Shown piece by piece: positions 9,986 to 19,363 of a stretch of DNA of 64,000 nucleotides. The notes under the pieces were generated by a model. The model was not told where the DNA came from and ran no database searches. It saw only the letters and a program-made list of their open reading frames with translations. The position numbers and the translations under genes were made by a program. Every line of letters begins with the position of its first letter. Position 1 is the stretch's first letter. Origin of the DNA: Oricola indica (lineage in GTDB: Bacteria; Pseudomonadota; Alphaproteobacteria; Rhizobiales; Rhizobiaceae); NCBI RefSeq assembly GCF_019966595.1, contig NZ_JAINFJ010000005.1, positions 89,824 to 153,823 of the forward strand, in the 5' to 3' direction.

Positions 9986-10537
9986 ATGAATGACAACAGC
10001 GAAGTGCAAGACGAGGTTGCAGAACGTATCGGCGCCCTACTCGATCTCTGCAAACAGAAGAACATCATGATCGCGACGGCAGAATCCTGCACCGGCGGCC
10101 TGATTGCGGCCACCCTGACGGAAGTCCCAGGCTCGTCCGCCGTGGTCGACCGTGGTTTCGTCACCTATTCGAACGGCGCAAAATCCGACCTGCTCGGCGT
10201 TCCCGCCGACATGATCGAGCGCAACGGCGCGGTGTCCAGCGAAGTGGCGGGCGCGATGGCGGAGGGCGCCCTCGCCCGCGCCGACGCCGATATCACGATC
10301 GCGGTCACCGGTGTCGCCGGTCCCGATGGCGGCACCGATCTCAAACCGGTCGGTCTCGTCTGGTTTGGATGCGCCGCGAGTTGGGCGCCGACATTCGTGC
10401 ACAAGACGGTCTTTCCGGATCACGGCCGCGCCTTCATCCGACAGGCAACGGTGATGACGGCTATCGAGATCCTGACGGAAACGGTGAAGCTCGCTCCGGA
10501 CCGCCAAGCGGAGCCCGAGGTTGAAGCCGAAGACTAG
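9986..10537 (+). CDS. CinA-family nicotinamide-nucleotide amidase (PncC-like)
   Basis: 183-residue stand-alone C-terminal CinA domain, which hydrolyses nicotinamide mononucleotide to nicotinate mononucleotide in pyridine nucleotide recycling. Motifs include AESCTGGLIAATLTEVPGSS, FVTYSNGAKSDLLGV and ITGVAGPDGG-like VTGVAGPDGGT. The N-terminal molybdopterin-binding half of full CinA is absent, as in E. coli PncC/YgaD. It starts four bases after ispDF with GGAG in the ispDF end as ribosome site, so the two are cotranscribed. Its TAG stop shares the tetranucleotide CTAG with the stop of the convergent downstream gene. Confidence 0.9.
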   Translation: MNDNSEVQDEVAERIGALLDLCKQKNIMIATAESCTGGLIAATLTEVPGSSAVVDRGFVTYSNGAKSDLLGVPADMIERNGAVSSEVAGAMAEGALARADADITIAVTGVAGPDGGTDLKPVGLVWFGCAASWAPTFVHKTVFPDHGRAFIRQATVMTAIEILTETVKLAPDRQAEPEVEAED

Positions 10538-11007
10538 GCCGTGGCGTCATCACGTCGCGGATCGCCATAGACCGCGAATGCACGTTTCTGGAATGCCTCC
10601 GAGAACATGCGAAACGCCCTGTCGAACATGGCGCCCATCACTATGCCGAGCGTCCGGCTCTTGAACTCGTAGTCGATGGCGAAATGTACGTCGCAGCCGC
10701 CATCCGGCCGCTCTTCGAAGCGCCAGCGATTGTCCAGGTAGCGGAACGGCCCCTCGAGATAGGAAACGTCGATCGCATTCTGCCCGGGCTTGAGTACGAC
10801 GCGTGACGTGAAGGTCTCGCGGATCATCTTGTAGCCGACAGTCATGTCGGCAACGAGCATAGTGGCATCTTCGCGTTCGCGCCGCTCGCGAACACGCAAT
10901 GCCTCGCACATCGGCAGGAACTCCGGATATCGCTCGACATCTGCAACAAGATCGAACATCTGCGCCGCGCTGTGCGGAACGGTCGTTATGTCCTGAAACT
11001 TCGGCAT
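10534..11007 (-). CDS. COQ10/RatA-family START-domain protein
   Basis: 157-residue member of the polyketide cyclase / START superfamily, aligned by VPHSAAQMFDLVADVERYPEFLPMC and FRYLDNRWRFEE. Members bind ubiquinone and assist its delivery to the respiratory chain (COQ10); the E. coli homologue is named RatA for a reported effect on ribosome association. In this lipA-linked location the respiratory role is the likelier one, but the sequence does not decide. It converges on the CinA gene and overlaps it by four bases. Confidence 0.85.
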   Translation of the reverse strand: MPKFQDITTVPHSAAQMFDLVADVERYPEFLPMCEALRVRERREREDATMLVADMTVGYKMIRETFTSRVVLKPGQNAIDVSYLEGPFRYLDNRWRFEERPDGGCDVHFAIDYEFKSRTLGIVMGAMFDRAFRMFSEAFQKRAFAVYGDPRRDDATA

Positions 11008-11180
11008 GCCGGACAGCTAAGGATCACGCTCCCACATGGCAAGTAGGCGATCCGCATCCGCAAAGAATTTCAATGTGCATACGGAAATGCCGCCGCCAGA
11101 TAACACCGAAAAGCGAAACACGCCGCGGTAGTCGCATCCACAAGACGAGCTCCGTGCGCGGCAAACGGAGATAGAAGGTC

Positions 11181-11203
11181 GGCGAGCCCTCGCAAGGCCC
11201 GCC
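11181..11203 (-). terminator. Possible lipA terminator hairpin
   Basis: On the minus strand GGCGGGCC and GGCTCGCC pair (one G-U) around a 7-base loop, beginning 5 bases after the lipA stop. The following bases (GACCTTCTATCT) are only moderately T-rich. The remaining 170 bases to the next gene show no supported coding sequence. Confidence 0.4.
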
Positions 11204-11207
11204 TGGC

Positions 11208-12176
11208 CTACCCGGCTGCCGCCAGTCTCTTTGCCCGGTTTTCCCTCAGGCGCGCGAAATCGTCTCCGGCGTGGTGCGAAGACCGCGTCAGCGGGCTCGC
11301 GGATACCATCAGGAAGCCTTTGGAATACGCGATGGTCTCCAGCGACTTGAACTCGTCCGGCGGAACGAACCGGATGACCGGATGGTGCTTTTTGGTTGGC
11401 TGCAGATATTGCCCGATCGTCAGGAAATCGACATTGGCGGTGCGCAGGTCGTCCATAAGCTGAAGGATTTCGTTCCGCTCTTCGCCAAGCCCGACCATGA
11501 TGCCTGACTTCGTGAACATGGTCGGATCGATCTCCTTGACCTGCTGGAGAAGCCGGATCGAATGGAAGTAACGGGCACCCGGCCGCACCGTGAGGTAGTT
11601 GGACGGCACCGTTTCCAGATTGTGGTTGAAGACATCCGGCTTGGCGGCGACGACCTTCTCCACTGCCTTTTCCTTGCGCAGGAAGTCGGGCGTCAGGATC
11701 TCGACCGTCGTGTCCGGTGCTTCCTCGCGGATTGCCTGTATGACCTCGACGAAATGCTGCGCGCCGCCATCGTCGAGATCGTCGCGGTCGACGGAGGTGA
11801 TGACGACATGCGTCAGACCCATCGTCTTGACCGCATGGGCGATGTTTTCCGGCTCCTTCGAATCGAGTGGCGCAGGCCGGCCGGTCGAGACATTGCAGAA
11901 GGCGCAAGCGCGGGTGCAGATCTCGCCCATGATCATGAAGCTGGCGTGCTTCTTGTCCCAGCACTCGCCGATATTCGGGCAGCCCGCTTCCTCGCACACC
12001 GTCACGAGATTGTGCGATTTCACGATGCCGTGCGTCTCCCGGAAGCCGGCCGATGTCGGCGCCTTCACGCGGATCCAGTCCGGCTTGCGCGCCTGGACGG
12101 GCTGGTCCGGCCGGTGCGCCTTTTCGGGATGGCGCACCCTTTGTGCGGGCGCGGTCGTATCGAGCACTGTGACCAT
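11208..12176 (-). CDS. lipA: Lipoyl synthase LipA
   Basis: Radical SAM enzyme of 322 residues that inserts two sulfurs into octanoyl-lipoyl domains, maturing the E2 and E1-beta lipoyl domains encoded by the pdh genes nearby. The auxiliary cluster cysteines are in [12 protein letters not shown] and the SAM cluster motif is CTRACAFC (C-x3-C-x2-C). The ATG at 12174-12176 was chosen because further upstream the frame reads antisense to the GlsB-like gene. Clustered with lpdA and pdhABC, so the complex and its cofactor pathway are encoded together. Confidence 0.96.
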   Translation of the reverse strand: MVTVLDTTAPAQRVRHPEKAHRPDQPVQARKPDWIRVKAPTSAGFRETHGIVKSHNLVTVCEEAGCPNIGECWDKKHASFMIMGEICTRACAFCNVSTGRPAPLDSKEPENIAHAVKTMGLTHVVITSVDRDDLDDGGAQHFVEVIQAIREEAPDTTVEILTPDFLRKEKAVEKVVAAKPDVFNHNLETVPSNYLTVRPGARYFHSIRLLQQVKEIDPTMFTKSGIMVGLGEERNEILQLMDDLRTANVDFLTIGQYLQPTKKHHPVIRFVPPDEFKSLETIAYSKGFLMVSASPLTRSSHHAGDDFARLRENRAKRLAAAG

Positions 12177-12198
12177 GACTGTCTGCTTTTCTGTCTTT

Positions 12199-12447
12199 TT
12201 AACGACGCTTGCCGGTGACGAGCCCCGCCACGAACAACAACACGATGGCGCCGACCGTGGCAGTAATGAGCGAGCCGACGAAGCCGCCGCTCGGCATGAT
12301 GCCGAGTACATTGAACAGCCAGCCGCCAACGAAAGCGCCGATGATGCCGATGACGATGTTCATCAGCAGGCCCGACTGGTTTTTCATGACGATGCCGGCA
12401 AGCCAGCCGGCAAGGCCGCCGATGATGATCCAGATGATGAAGCCCAT
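12199..12447 (-). CDS. GlsB/YeaQ/YmgE-family small membrane protein
   Basis: 82-residue hydrophobic protein with three predicted membrane segments (about 3-22, 29-49 and 56-76), many glycines ([19 protein letters not shown]) and a basic tail ending GKRR. This matches the transglycosylase-associated / GlsB stress-response family, whose biochemical role is unknown. It lies 22 bases upstream of lipA on the same strand and may be cotranscribed, though no functional link to lipoate is known. Confidence 0.88.
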   Translation of the reverse strand: MGFIIWIIIGGLAGWLAGIVMKNQSGLLMNIVIGIIGAFVGGWLFNVLGIMPSGGFVGSLITATVGAIVLLFVAGLVTGKRR

Positions 12448-12497
12448 TTGTCCTGCTCCTTATTCTAATTCACAGATGCGTTTGCGGGGTCGGGATT

Positions 12498-12519
12498 GCA
12501 AGGCCGATACCGGCCTTGC
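12498..12519 (-). terminator. Stem-loop downstream of lpdA
   Basis: GCAAGGCCG and CGGCCTTGC form a perfect 9-bp stem with a 4-base loop, 12 bases after the lpdA stop. The bases that follow on the minus strand (AATCCC) are not a T-run, so termination may be weak or the stem may protect the transcript end. Confidence 0.45.
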
Positions 12520-12531
12520 GGACGACCCGGG

Positions 12532-13977
12532 TCACGCGTTCAGCACGCGCCCATAGGCGTCCAGAACGCTTTCCTTCATCATCTCCGAGAGGGTCGGATG
12601 CGGGAAGACCGTATGCATCAGTTCTTCCTCAGTCGTCTCGAGGTTCATCGCGACGACGAAGCCCTGGATCAGTTCGGTCACTTCCGCGCCCACCATGTGT
12701 GCACCGAGAAGCTGCCCGGTCTTCTTGTCGAAGATCGTCTTGATCAGGCCCTGGTCCTCGCCAAGCGCGATCGCCTTGCCGTTGGCGACGAACGCGAAAC
12801 GCCCGACGCGGATTTCGTGGCCGGCCTCTTTCGCCTTGGCTTCCGTCAGACCGACGGATGCGACCTGGGGATGACAGTAGGTGCAGCCGGGGATCATCGA
12901 CTTGTCCATCGGATGCACGCCCGGCACGCCGGCGATCTTCTCGACGCAGATGACGCCTTCATGCTCGGCCTTGTGCGCCAGCATCGGCGGCCCGGCGACA
13001 TCGCCGATGGCGTAGATGCCCTCGACATTGGTCTTGCCATACCCATCGATGACAATGCAGCCGCGGTCGGTCTTTACGCCGAGGCTCTCAAGACCGAGAT
13101 TCTCGATATTGCCCTGCACGCCGACGGCGGAGATCAGCCGGTCGGCCTCGATGGCCTCGGTCTTTCCGTCCTTTTTCTCGACATGGGCAACAACGGAGTT
13201 CGACTTTTTCTCGACCTTCGATACCTTCGCTTCGGTGATGATCTTCAGGCCGTGCTTCTCCAGTTGCTTGCGGGCGATCTTGGAGATTTCCTCGTCTTCG
13301 ACCGGCATGACCTGCGGCATAAGCTCGACGACCGTCACATCCACACCCATGGAATTGTAGAAGCTGGCGAATTCGATGCCGATCGCGCCCGAGCCCATGA
13401 CGACAAGCTTTTTCGGCATTTCCTGCGGCACCATCGCCTCGAAATAGGTCCAGATCAGCTTGCCGTCCGGCTCGATGCCCGGAAGAGCGCGGGGCCGCGC
13501 GCCGGTCGCGACGATGATGTTCTTCGCCGTGTACTCGCCCTCGCCCTTGACGCCCTTGGGCACCGGGTGCTGCGGCTCCATCGGTTTCTTGGAAGGCTTG
13601 CCGACAGTGATCTTGCCCTTGCCGGCGAGTTTCGCCTCGCCCCAGATCACGTCGATCTTGTTCTTCTTCATCAGCATGCCGACGCCGCCATTAAGACGCC
13701 CGGAGACACCGCGCGACCGATCGACCACGGCCTTCACGTCCGCGCTCACCGTGCCGTCGATTTTCAGTCCGTAGTTCTTGGCGTGGCTGGCGAAGTCCAT
13801 GACTTCGGCCGACCGAAGCAGCGCCTTGGTCGGGATGCAGCCCCAGTTGAGACAGATGCCACCGAGATGCTCACGCTCCACGATGGCGGTCTTGAGGCCA
13901 AGCTGCGCGGCCCGGATTGCGGCGACATAGCCGCCGGGGCCGGAACCGATGATGATGATGTCGTATACGTTCGACAT
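12532..13977 (-). CDS. lpdA: Dihydrolipoyl dehydrogenase (E3 of the pyruvate dehydrogenase complex)
   Basis: FAD enzyme of 481 residues that reoxidises dihydrolipoyl groups of the complex with NAD+. N-terminal FAD motif IIGSGPGGYVAAIRAAQLG, redox-active disulfide in GGICLNWGCIPTKALL, NAD-binding MGSGAIGIEFASF and the C-terminal catalytic FPHPTLSEMMKE. MSNVYD at 13977 is taken as the start; an ATG four codons upstream is possible. It follows the E1 and E2 genes in the same direction after two small genes. Confidence 0.96.
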   Translation of the reverse strand: MSNVYDIIIIGSGPGGYVAAIRAAQLGLKTAIVEREHLGGICLNWGCIPTKALLRSAEVMDFASHAKNYGLKIDGTVSADVKAVVDRSRGVSGRLNGGVGMLMKKNKIDVIWGEAKLAGKGKITVGKPSKKPMEPQHPVPKGVKGEGEYTAKNIIVATGARPRALPGIEPDGKLIWTYFEAMVPQEMPKKLVVMGSGAIGIEFASFYNSMGVDVTVVELMPQVMPVEDEEISKIARKQLEKHGLKIITEAKVSKVEKKSNSVVAHVEKKDGKTEAIEADRLISAVGVQGNIENLGLESLGVKTDRGCIVIDGYGKTNVEGIYAIGDVAGPPMLAHKAEHEGVICVEKIAGVPGVHPMDKSMIPGCTYCHPQVASVGLTEAKAKEAGHEIRVGRFAFVANGKAIALGEDQGLIKTIFDKKTGQLLGAHMVGAEVTELIQGFVVAMNLETTEEELMHTVFPHPTLSEMMKESVLDAYGRVLNA

Positions 13978-14061
13978 GGGCGCTTCCACTCCTTGTTATA
14001 TCGGCCCGACGGCGCGAGACGCCGGCGACCGGTTGCGGGAGTGGAAGCCTTTTGCCGCCCC

Positions 14062-14325
14062 TTATGCAGGGTCTTCTGCGGTGGGTTCCGGCTTGACCAG
14101 CATCCCGTAGATTTCGTCTTTCAGTGCCATGCGTTTTTTGCGCATCTCGACCAGACGCGCATCATCGCAAGGTTCAATATCGGTCTCTGCGCGATGAATG
14201 GCCCGGTTCAGCTCGTGATACTCGTTCGAGATCCGGTGAAAGTGGCCATCCTTCTCACGCAAGTGGTGGATTTCGGCGACCAGTTCCGGGAATTCGTCGG
14301 CCAGTTCATGCGGGACATGGGACAT
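14062..14325 (-). CDS. YdcH-like DUF465 protein
   Basis: 87-residue, highly charged protein with a helical hairpin pattern. REKDGHFHRISNEYHELNRAI and the following MRKKRMALKDEIYGML match the DUF465/YdcH family, small cytoplasmic coiled-coil proteins of unknown function that are common in proteobacteria. It sits between lpdA and an SGNH hydrolase in the pdh cluster. Confidence 0.85.
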   Translation of the reverse strand: MSHVPHELADEFPELVAEIHHLREKDGHFHRISNEYHELNRAIHRAETDIEPCDDARLVEMRKKRMALKDEIYGMLVKPEPTAEDPA

Positions 14326-14400
14326 TGGGATACCTCCAGTTTATCCGTCGTGTATCCGACCCTAAGCCCTGTTGCCAGTCCCTCCTTGATCCGTATCAAT

Positions 14401-15039
14401 TTATAGTCCGAGCATCAGCGAAACGACCGGCGCAAGCGCCTTTCCGATGGCTCTCGTATTCTCTGCGTCGAGATGAATCCCGTCGACAGGCGACGTCGAT
14501 GCAACCGTTGATGCGTCGAAGAAACCGCACTCCAGATCGTCCGCGACATCCGCATACATCGACCCGAGCATCCGCGATTCCGATATCTTGCCCGCAAACA
14601 TCGCCGCGTAATCCGGATTTGCGGTCTCGCAGAATGGCGGCGGCGCGACGATCAGGACCGCGGGCGTCTCCATCTCGAACGACCAGTCGTGATTGCGCAC
14701 GAGGCTGACCAGTTTCTCGATCCCCTGCCGCGCGGTGAAGGCGAGGCCGTGAACCGACGGCTTCAGGTCGTTCGTGCCCAGCATGATGACGACGAGATCG
14801 ATAGGCTTGTGCGTATCGAGCACCATCGGCAGCGTCCGCGCGCCATTTCGGTCACTTCCACCGAGATGATCGTCGAACGCTGTCGTCCGGCCGTTCAGTC
14901 CTTCGCCAATCACCTCGACGCGCCCGCCAAGTGCATCGGCGAGCGCCACCGGCCAGCGATTTTCGCTCAGGTGGCGTCGCCCGCTTTCCGGATCGTAGCC
15001 CCAGGTCAGCGAATCGCCGAAGGCAAGAACGGTTTTCAT
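14401..15039 (-). CDS. SGNH/GDSL-family hydrolase (arylesterase-like)
   Basis: 212-residue esterase or lipase of the SGNH fold. Block I is FGDSLTWGYD with the nucleophile serine, block II includes GEGLNGRTT, block III is GTNDLK and block V is DGIHLD with the catalytic Asp-His pair. No signal peptide is evident. The ATG at 15037-15039 puts the GDSL motif eight residues from the start, as in the family. It follows pdhC after 13 bases, so it is probably cotranscribed. Substrate unknown. Confidence 0.87.
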   Translation of the reverse strand: MKTVLAFGDSLTWGYDPESGRRHLSENRWPVALADALGGRVEVIGEGLNGRTTAFDDHLGGSDRNGARTLPMVLDTHKPIDLVVIMLGTNDLKPSVHGLAFTARQGIEKLVSLVRNHDWSFEMETPAVLIVAPPPFCETANPDYAAMFAGKISESRMLGSMYADVADDLECGFFDASTVASTSPVDGIHLDAENTRAIGKALAPVVSLMLGL

Positions 15040-15052
15040 CGCGCGATCGGCC

Positions 15053-16429
15053 CTAGACCAGCATCGACATCGGGTTTTCGATGTAGCCCTTGAAGGCCGC
15101 GAGGAGTTCCGCGCCGAGCGCGCCATCGACACAACGGTGGTCGGTCGACAGTGTCACCGTCATCACCTGTGCTATGGCGATCGCGTCGTCCTTGACCACC
15201 GCGCGCTTCTCGCCCGCGCCGACCGCAAGGATCGTCGCATGCGGCGGGTTCACGACAGCGGCGAAGTCCTTCACGCCCATCATGCCCATATTGGAGACCG
15301 CCGTCGTACCGCCCTGGTATTCCTGCGGCTGCAGCTTGCGTTCCTTGGCGCGCTTGCCGAGATCCTTCATCTCGTTGGAGATGACCGAAAGCGACTTCAT
15401 TTCCGCCTGGCGAACGATCGGCGTGATCAGCCCGCCCGGGATGGAAACCGCAACGCCGACATCGGCATGCTTGTGCTTGACCATCGCCTCGTCGGTCCAC
15501 GAGACATTGGCGTCCGGCACGTCTCGCAGTGCAAGCGCGAGCGACTTGATGACCATGTCGTTGACCGACAGCTTGTAGGCCGGACGATCGTCCTTGCGCG
15601 GTGCGGCGGCGTTCAACTCGGAACGCAGCTTGAGGAGCGCATCCAGCTCGCAATCGACCGAGACGTAGAAATGCGGGATCGTCTGCTTCGATTCCTGCAG
15701 CCGCTTCGCGATGGTCTTGCGCATGCCGTCATGCTTGACGAGTTCGTAGGAGCCTTCCTCGAACAGCTTGAGCACCGCATCGGTGGACGATCCGGTCGCC
15801 ATTGCAGCCGCAGGCGCCGGCGTGACCGGGGACTTGTCGGCAGCGGCGGAAGCCTTCGCACCACCGGCGATCGCGGCTTCCACGTCGCGCTTGACGATAC
15901 GGCCATGCGGCCCGGTGCCCGAAACCGCCGTGATATCGACGCCTTCGGACTTGGCGATGCGACGCGCCAGCGGCGAGGCGAAAACCCTTTCGCCGTCCTT
16001 GACCGGCACAGGCCCGGCCTTGACGTTATCCGGGATTGCTTGCGTCTGCGCCGCCTTGGCAGGGCCCGGAGCCGGCGTAGCGGCCGCCTTCGGTTCCTCT
16101 TTGGCCGGCGCGGCCTCGGCTTTCGGCTCTTCCTTGGCCGGTGCCGGCGACGCACCGCCGGAGGACGCCGCCTCGCTCACATCCTCGCCTTCGGCGGCGA
16201 GAATGGCGATGACGGCATTGACCTTGACGCCTTCGCTGCCCTCGGCAACGACGATCTTGGCGACCGTTCCCTCATCGACAGCCTCGACTTCCATCGTGGC
16301 CTTGTCCGTTTCGATCTCCGCGATCACGTCGCCGGCGGAAACGCTGTCGCCTTCCTTGACCAGCCACTTGGCGAGATTGCCCTCTTCCATCGTCGGGGAG
16401 AGCGCAGGCATTGTGATATTGATGGGCAT
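15053..16429 (-). CDS. pdhC: Pyruvate dehydrogenase E2, dihydrolipoamide acetyltransferase
   Basis: Core subunit of 458 residues that transfers acetyl groups to CoA. The N-terminal lipoyl domain (1-77) has the lipoylated K43 in [11 protein letters not shown]. An Ala/Pro/Lys-rich linker follows, then the peripheral subunit-binding domain ([16 protein letters not shown], near residue 150-190), another linker, and the catalytic acyltransferase domain ending with the active-site motif [11 protein letters not shown]. The ATG at 16427-16429 is 14 bases after the pdhB stop. Its first codons share 38 identical bases with those of pdhB. Confidence 0.97.
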   Translation of the reverse strand: MPINITMPALSPTMEEGNLAKWLVKEGDSVSAGDVIAEIETDKATMEVEAVDEGTVAKIVVAEGSEGVKVNAVIAILAAEGEDVSEAASSGGASPAPAKEEPKAEAAPAKEEPKAAATPAPGPAKAAQTQAIPDNVKAGPVPVKDGERVFASPLARRIAKSEGVDITAVSGTGPHGRIVKRDVEAAIAGGAKASAAADKSPVTPAPAAAMATGSSTDAVLKLFEEGSYELVKHDGMRKTIAKRLQESKQTIPHFYVSVDCELDALLKLRSELNAAAPRKDDRPAYKLSVNDMVIKSLALALRDVPDANVSWTDEAMVKHKHADVGVAVSIPGGLITPIVRQAEMKSLSVISNEMKDLGKRAKERKLQPQEYQGGTTAVSNMGMMGVKDFAAVVNPPHATILAVGAGEKRAVVKDDAIAIAQVMTVTLSTDHRCVDGALGAELLAAFKGYIENPMSMLV

Positions 16430-16443
16430 AGTGCTCCTCCCCC

Positions 16444-17883
16444 TCAGGACGCGTAGGTGACGGTTTTGACCGCGTCGACCACTTCGCCGACATTCGGCAG
16501 CGCCAGTTTTTCCAGATTGGCCGCGTAAGGCATCGGGACATCCTTGCCGGCGATGGTGACGACCGGCGCGTCGAGATAGTCGAACGCCTCGCGCTGCACG
16601 CGGTTGGCGATGAAGTCGCCGACCGAACTCTGCGGGAAGCCCTCTTCGACGGTTACGAGACGACCGGTCTTCTTCACGCTTTCGATCACCGTCGGCAAGT
16701 CCATGGGACGGATCGTGCGCAGGTCGATCACCTCGCATTCGATACCGGCTCCCGCCAGTTCCTCGGCCGCCTTGATGGCATAGGTCATGCCGATCCCGAA
16801 AGACACGATCGTGCAGTCAGACCCGGAGCGATGGATGCGCGCCTTGCCGATCGGCAGCACGAAATCGTCGAGTTTCGGAACGTCGAATGTCTGTCCGTAG
16901 AGAATCTCGTTTTCGAGGAAGATCACCGGGTTGGGATCGCGGATCGCCGCCTTCAAGAGGCCTTTCGCGTCCGCCGCGGTGTAGGGCATGACGACCTTGA
17001 GGCCGGGCACGTGGCTGTACCACGCCGCATAATCCTGGCTGTGCTGGGCCGCAACGCGGGCCGCCGCGCCGCTGGCGCCGCGGAAGACCATCGGCGCGCC
17101 CATCTGGCCGCCGGACATATAAAGCGTCTTGGCCGCGGAGTTGATGATCTGGTCGATCGCCTGCATGGCGAAGTTGAACGTCATGAACTCGACGATCGGC
17201 CGCAACCCGGACATTGCCGCGCCGACACCAACACCGGCGAAGCCGTGTTCGGTGATCGGCGTATCGACGACACGCTTCGGACCGAACTCGTCGAGCAGGC
17301 CCTGCGTGACCTTGTAGGCGCCCTGGTATTCGGCGACTTCCTCGCCCATCACGAAGACGGTCTCGTCGGCGCGCATCTCCTCGGCCATCGCGTCGCGCAA
17401 TGCTTCGCGGACCGTTGTCGGGACCATTTCGGTTCCGTCGGGAATGTCCGGGTCGGAACCGACATCCGGCGCCGACGGTTCGGGATGGACCTTGCCTTCG
17501 GCAGGCACCCGGCGCGCATCCATGTCCTCGACGGCATTGCCATCGGTCGCGGTACCCTCGCCGGCCGCGCCATCGGCGCTTCGCTCGCCATGCGGATCGC
17601 CGGAGGGTGGCGCGGACTTGCCGATGTCATCGGCGCTTTCGCCTTCCTGAAGCAGAACCGCGATCGGCGTGTTGACCTTCACGCCTTCGGCGCCTTCGTC
17701 GATGAGGATCTTTCCGATCACACCTTCATCGACGGCTTCGACTTCCATCGTCGCCTTGTCGGTCTCGATTTCGGCGATCACGTCACCTGACGAGACGTTG
17801 TCACCTTCCTTGACCAGCCATTTGGCCAGATTGCCCTCTTCCATCGTCGGGGAGAGCGCAGGCATCAGAATATCAACGGGCAT
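16444..17883 (-). CDS. pdhB: Pyruvate dehydrogenase E1 beta subunit with N-terminal lipoyl domain
   Basis: 479 residues, longer than a plain E1 beta (about 330) because residues 1-80 form a lipoyl domain with K43 in [11 protein letters not shown], followed by an acidic, Gly/Pro-rich linker to about residue 155. The transketolase-like domain then shows [38 protein letters not shown] and [18 protein letters not shown]. With PdhA it forms the thiamine diphosphate active site. The E1 beta-lipoyl fusion is a known alphaproteobacterial trait and gives the complex extra lipoyl arms. Confidence 0.97.
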   Translation of the reverse strand: MPVDILMPALSPTMEEGNLAKWLVKEGDNVSSGDVIAEIETDKATMEVEAVDEGVIGKILIDEGAEGVKVNTPIAVLLQEGESADDIGKSAPPSGDPHGERSADGAAGEGTATDGNAVEDMDARRVPAEGKVHPEPSAPDVGSDPDIPDGTEMVPTTVREALRDAMAEEMRADETVFVMGEEVAEYQGAYKVTQGLLDEFGPKRVVDTPITEHGFAGVGVGAAMSGLRPIVEFMTFNFAMQAIDQIINSAAKTLYMSGGQMGAPMVFRGASGAAARVAAQHSQDYAAWYSHVPGLKVVMPYTAADAKGLLKAAIRDPNPVIFLENEILYGQTFDVPKLDDFVLPIGKARIHRSGSDCTIVSFGIGMTYAIKAAEELAGAGIECEVIDLRTIRPMDLPTVIESVKKTGRLVTVEEGFPQSSVGDFIANRVQREAFDYLDAPVVTIAGKDVPMPYAANLEKLALPNVGEVVDAVKTVTYAS

Positions 17884-17913
17884 GGTTTCCTCACCTGTGT
17901 TTTCTTGCCGGCC

Positions 17914-18192
17914 CTATTGGAGCCGGAATCTTTTCCAGAACAGCACCGCTGCGAGGCAAACTGCCGCCGCGATGAACATGAAACGAATGGCGCGCAGCCA
18001 AAGCGGATCCGGACCGAACCTGATCTCGCGATCCAGCGCCGCACGCCGGCGCGCCGAAGAGTTGTCGAGATAGTCAGCGACTTTCCGGCCGGCGCCGATG
18101 AACGATTTGAAGACATGCCAGAAAAACAGGCCGAAGAGGGCGACGACACCCGCCCCCAACACATAGACCCAGATATCCGGCGAAGCCTGCAT
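17914..18192 (-). CDS. Small two-segment membrane protein between pdhA and pdhB, unrecognised
   Basis: 92-residue protein that I do not recognise. Two hydrophobic segments, about 7-29 (VYVLGAGVVALFGLFFW) and 68-87 (AIRFMFIAAAVCLAAVLFW), flank a basic cytoplasmic-type loop rich in Arg and Asp (NSSARRRAALDREIRFGPDP). The ATG at 18190-18192 follows the pdhA stop by 13 bases, and pdhB begins 30 bases downstream, so it should be cotranslated with the E1 subunits. Codon use looks like its neighbours. Known pdh operons normally have pdhA next to pdhB, so this insertion is unusual. Confidence 0.78.
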   Translation of the reverse strand: MQASPDIWVYVLGAGVVALFGLFFWHVFKSFIGAGRKVADYLDNSSARRRAALDREIRFGPDPLWLRAIRFMFIAAAVCLAAVLFWKRFRLQ

Positions 18193-18205
18193 CGACCCGG
18201 ACCGC

Positions 18206-19246
18206 CTAGTGCAGAATGTCCGTGTAGAGCTCGGATGCATCCGGCTCCGGATCGGTCTGTGCGAACTCGGCAGCGTCGCTGACGATGTCGCGCACCTCCT
18301 TGTCGATCGCCTTGAGTTCCGCCTCGTCGGCATAACCCTTCTCGAGAATACGGGCTTTCACCTGCTCGATCGGATCGTGTTCGGAGCGCATTTTCTGCAC
18401 TTCGTCCTTTGAGCGGTATTTCGCCGGGTCGGACATGGAGTGGCCGCGATACCGGTAGGTCTGCATCTCGACGATGATCGGCCCCTTGCCGGAACGGGCA
18501 TGTTCGAGCGCGAGTTCGCCAGCGGCCTTCACCGCGCGGACATCCATCCCGTCGACCTGGAAGCCGGGGATAAGGAAAGACGTGCCGCGATGCGAGAAAT
18601 CGGTTTCGGCCGAAGCGCGACTGACTGAGGTGCCCATCGCGTAGCGGTTGTTCTCGATCACATAGACGACCGGCAGCTTCCACAGCGAAGCCATGTTGAA
18701 GCTCTCATAGACCTGGCCCTGGTTGGCGGCGCCGTCGCCGAAATAGGTCATCGTGACGGCACCGTTCTCGCGATACTTGTTGCCGAAAGCGATACCGGTT
18801 CCCAAGGACACCTGTGCGCCAACGATGCCATGGCCTCCGTAGAAGTTCTTCTCCTTGGAGAACATGTGCATCGAGCCGCCCTTGCCCTTGGAATAGCCGC
18901 CCTGTCGTCCGGTCAGTTCGGCCATCACGCCGCGCGATTCCATTCCGGCAGCGAGCATGTGGCCGTGATCGCGGTAACCGGTGATGACCTGGTCACCCTC
19001 TTTTGCCGCCATCTGCATCCCGGTGACGACAGCTTCCTGACCGATATAGAGGTGACAGAACCCGCCGATGAATCCCATGCCGTAGAGCTGACCGGCCTTT
19101 TCCTCGAAACGGCGAATCATCAGCATCTCGCGATAGGCGAGAAGTTCATCGTCCTTGCTGAATTCGGCTGGCTTGGGGGCTTTGATTGTTGATGAGGTTT
19201 TGCCCCTCGCCGACGCGGCGGGGGTCTTTTTGGCACGCGTTGCCAT
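18206..19246 (-). CDS. pdhA: Pyruvate dehydrogenase E1 alpha subunit
   Basis: 346-residue thiamine diphosphate-binding subunit that decarboxylates pyruvate. The TPP motif is GDGAANQGQVYESFNMASLWK with VIENN downstream; the regulatory-type loop reads YRGHSMSDPAKYRSKDEV. The N-terminus is Ala/Lys-rich before the conserved LLAYREMLMIRRFEEKAGQLY. The ATG at 19244-19246 is preceded by AGGGAG. First gene of the pdhA-orf-pdhB-pdhC series. Confidence 0.97.
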   Translation of the reverse strand: MATRAKKTPAASARGKTSSTIKAPKPAEFSKDDELLAYREMLMIRRFEEKAGQLYGMGFIGGFCHLYIGQEAVVTGMQMAAKEGDQVITGYRDHGHMLAAGMESRGVMAELTGRQGGYSKGKGGSMHMFSKEKNFYGGHGIVGAQVSLGTGIAFGNKYRENGAVTMTYFGDGAANQGQVYESFNMASLWKLPVVYVIENNRYAMGTSVSRASAETDFSHRGTSFLIPGFQVDGMDVRAVKAAGELALEHARSGKGPIIVEMQTYRYRGHSMSDPAKYRSKDEVQKMRSEHDPIEQVKARILEKGYADEAELKAIDKEVRDIVSDAAEFAQTDPEPDASELYTDILH

Positions 19247-19277
19247 GCACTCACTCCCTAGCTTTTTGTTGGGAAAT

Positions 19278-19305
19278 AGAGTAGCGTAAGAATGCCGGAA
19301 GGCAA
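19278..19305 (-). promoter_or_regulatory. Possible pdhA promoter
   Basis: On the minus strand TTGCCT (19300-19305) and TACTCT (19278-19283) are separated by 16 bases, about 30 bases upstream of the pdhA start. The match to sigma-70 hexamers is partial, so this is a tentative assignment. Confidence 0.33.
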
Positions 19306-19363
19306 TGCCTAAAACCGCATGGCTGTCATACGATAAGCGGCTCAAATCGCAGGATAAAATGCG

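Noticed and set aside
11036..11131. A 31-residue frame in the gap between the COQ10-like gene and lipA
   Set aside because: No ribosome site, no hydrophobic or conserved pattern; probably chance.
16374..17865. Mobile repeat in the pdh region
   Set aside because: The repeated bases encode homologous lipoyl domains; there are no terminal repeats or transposase.
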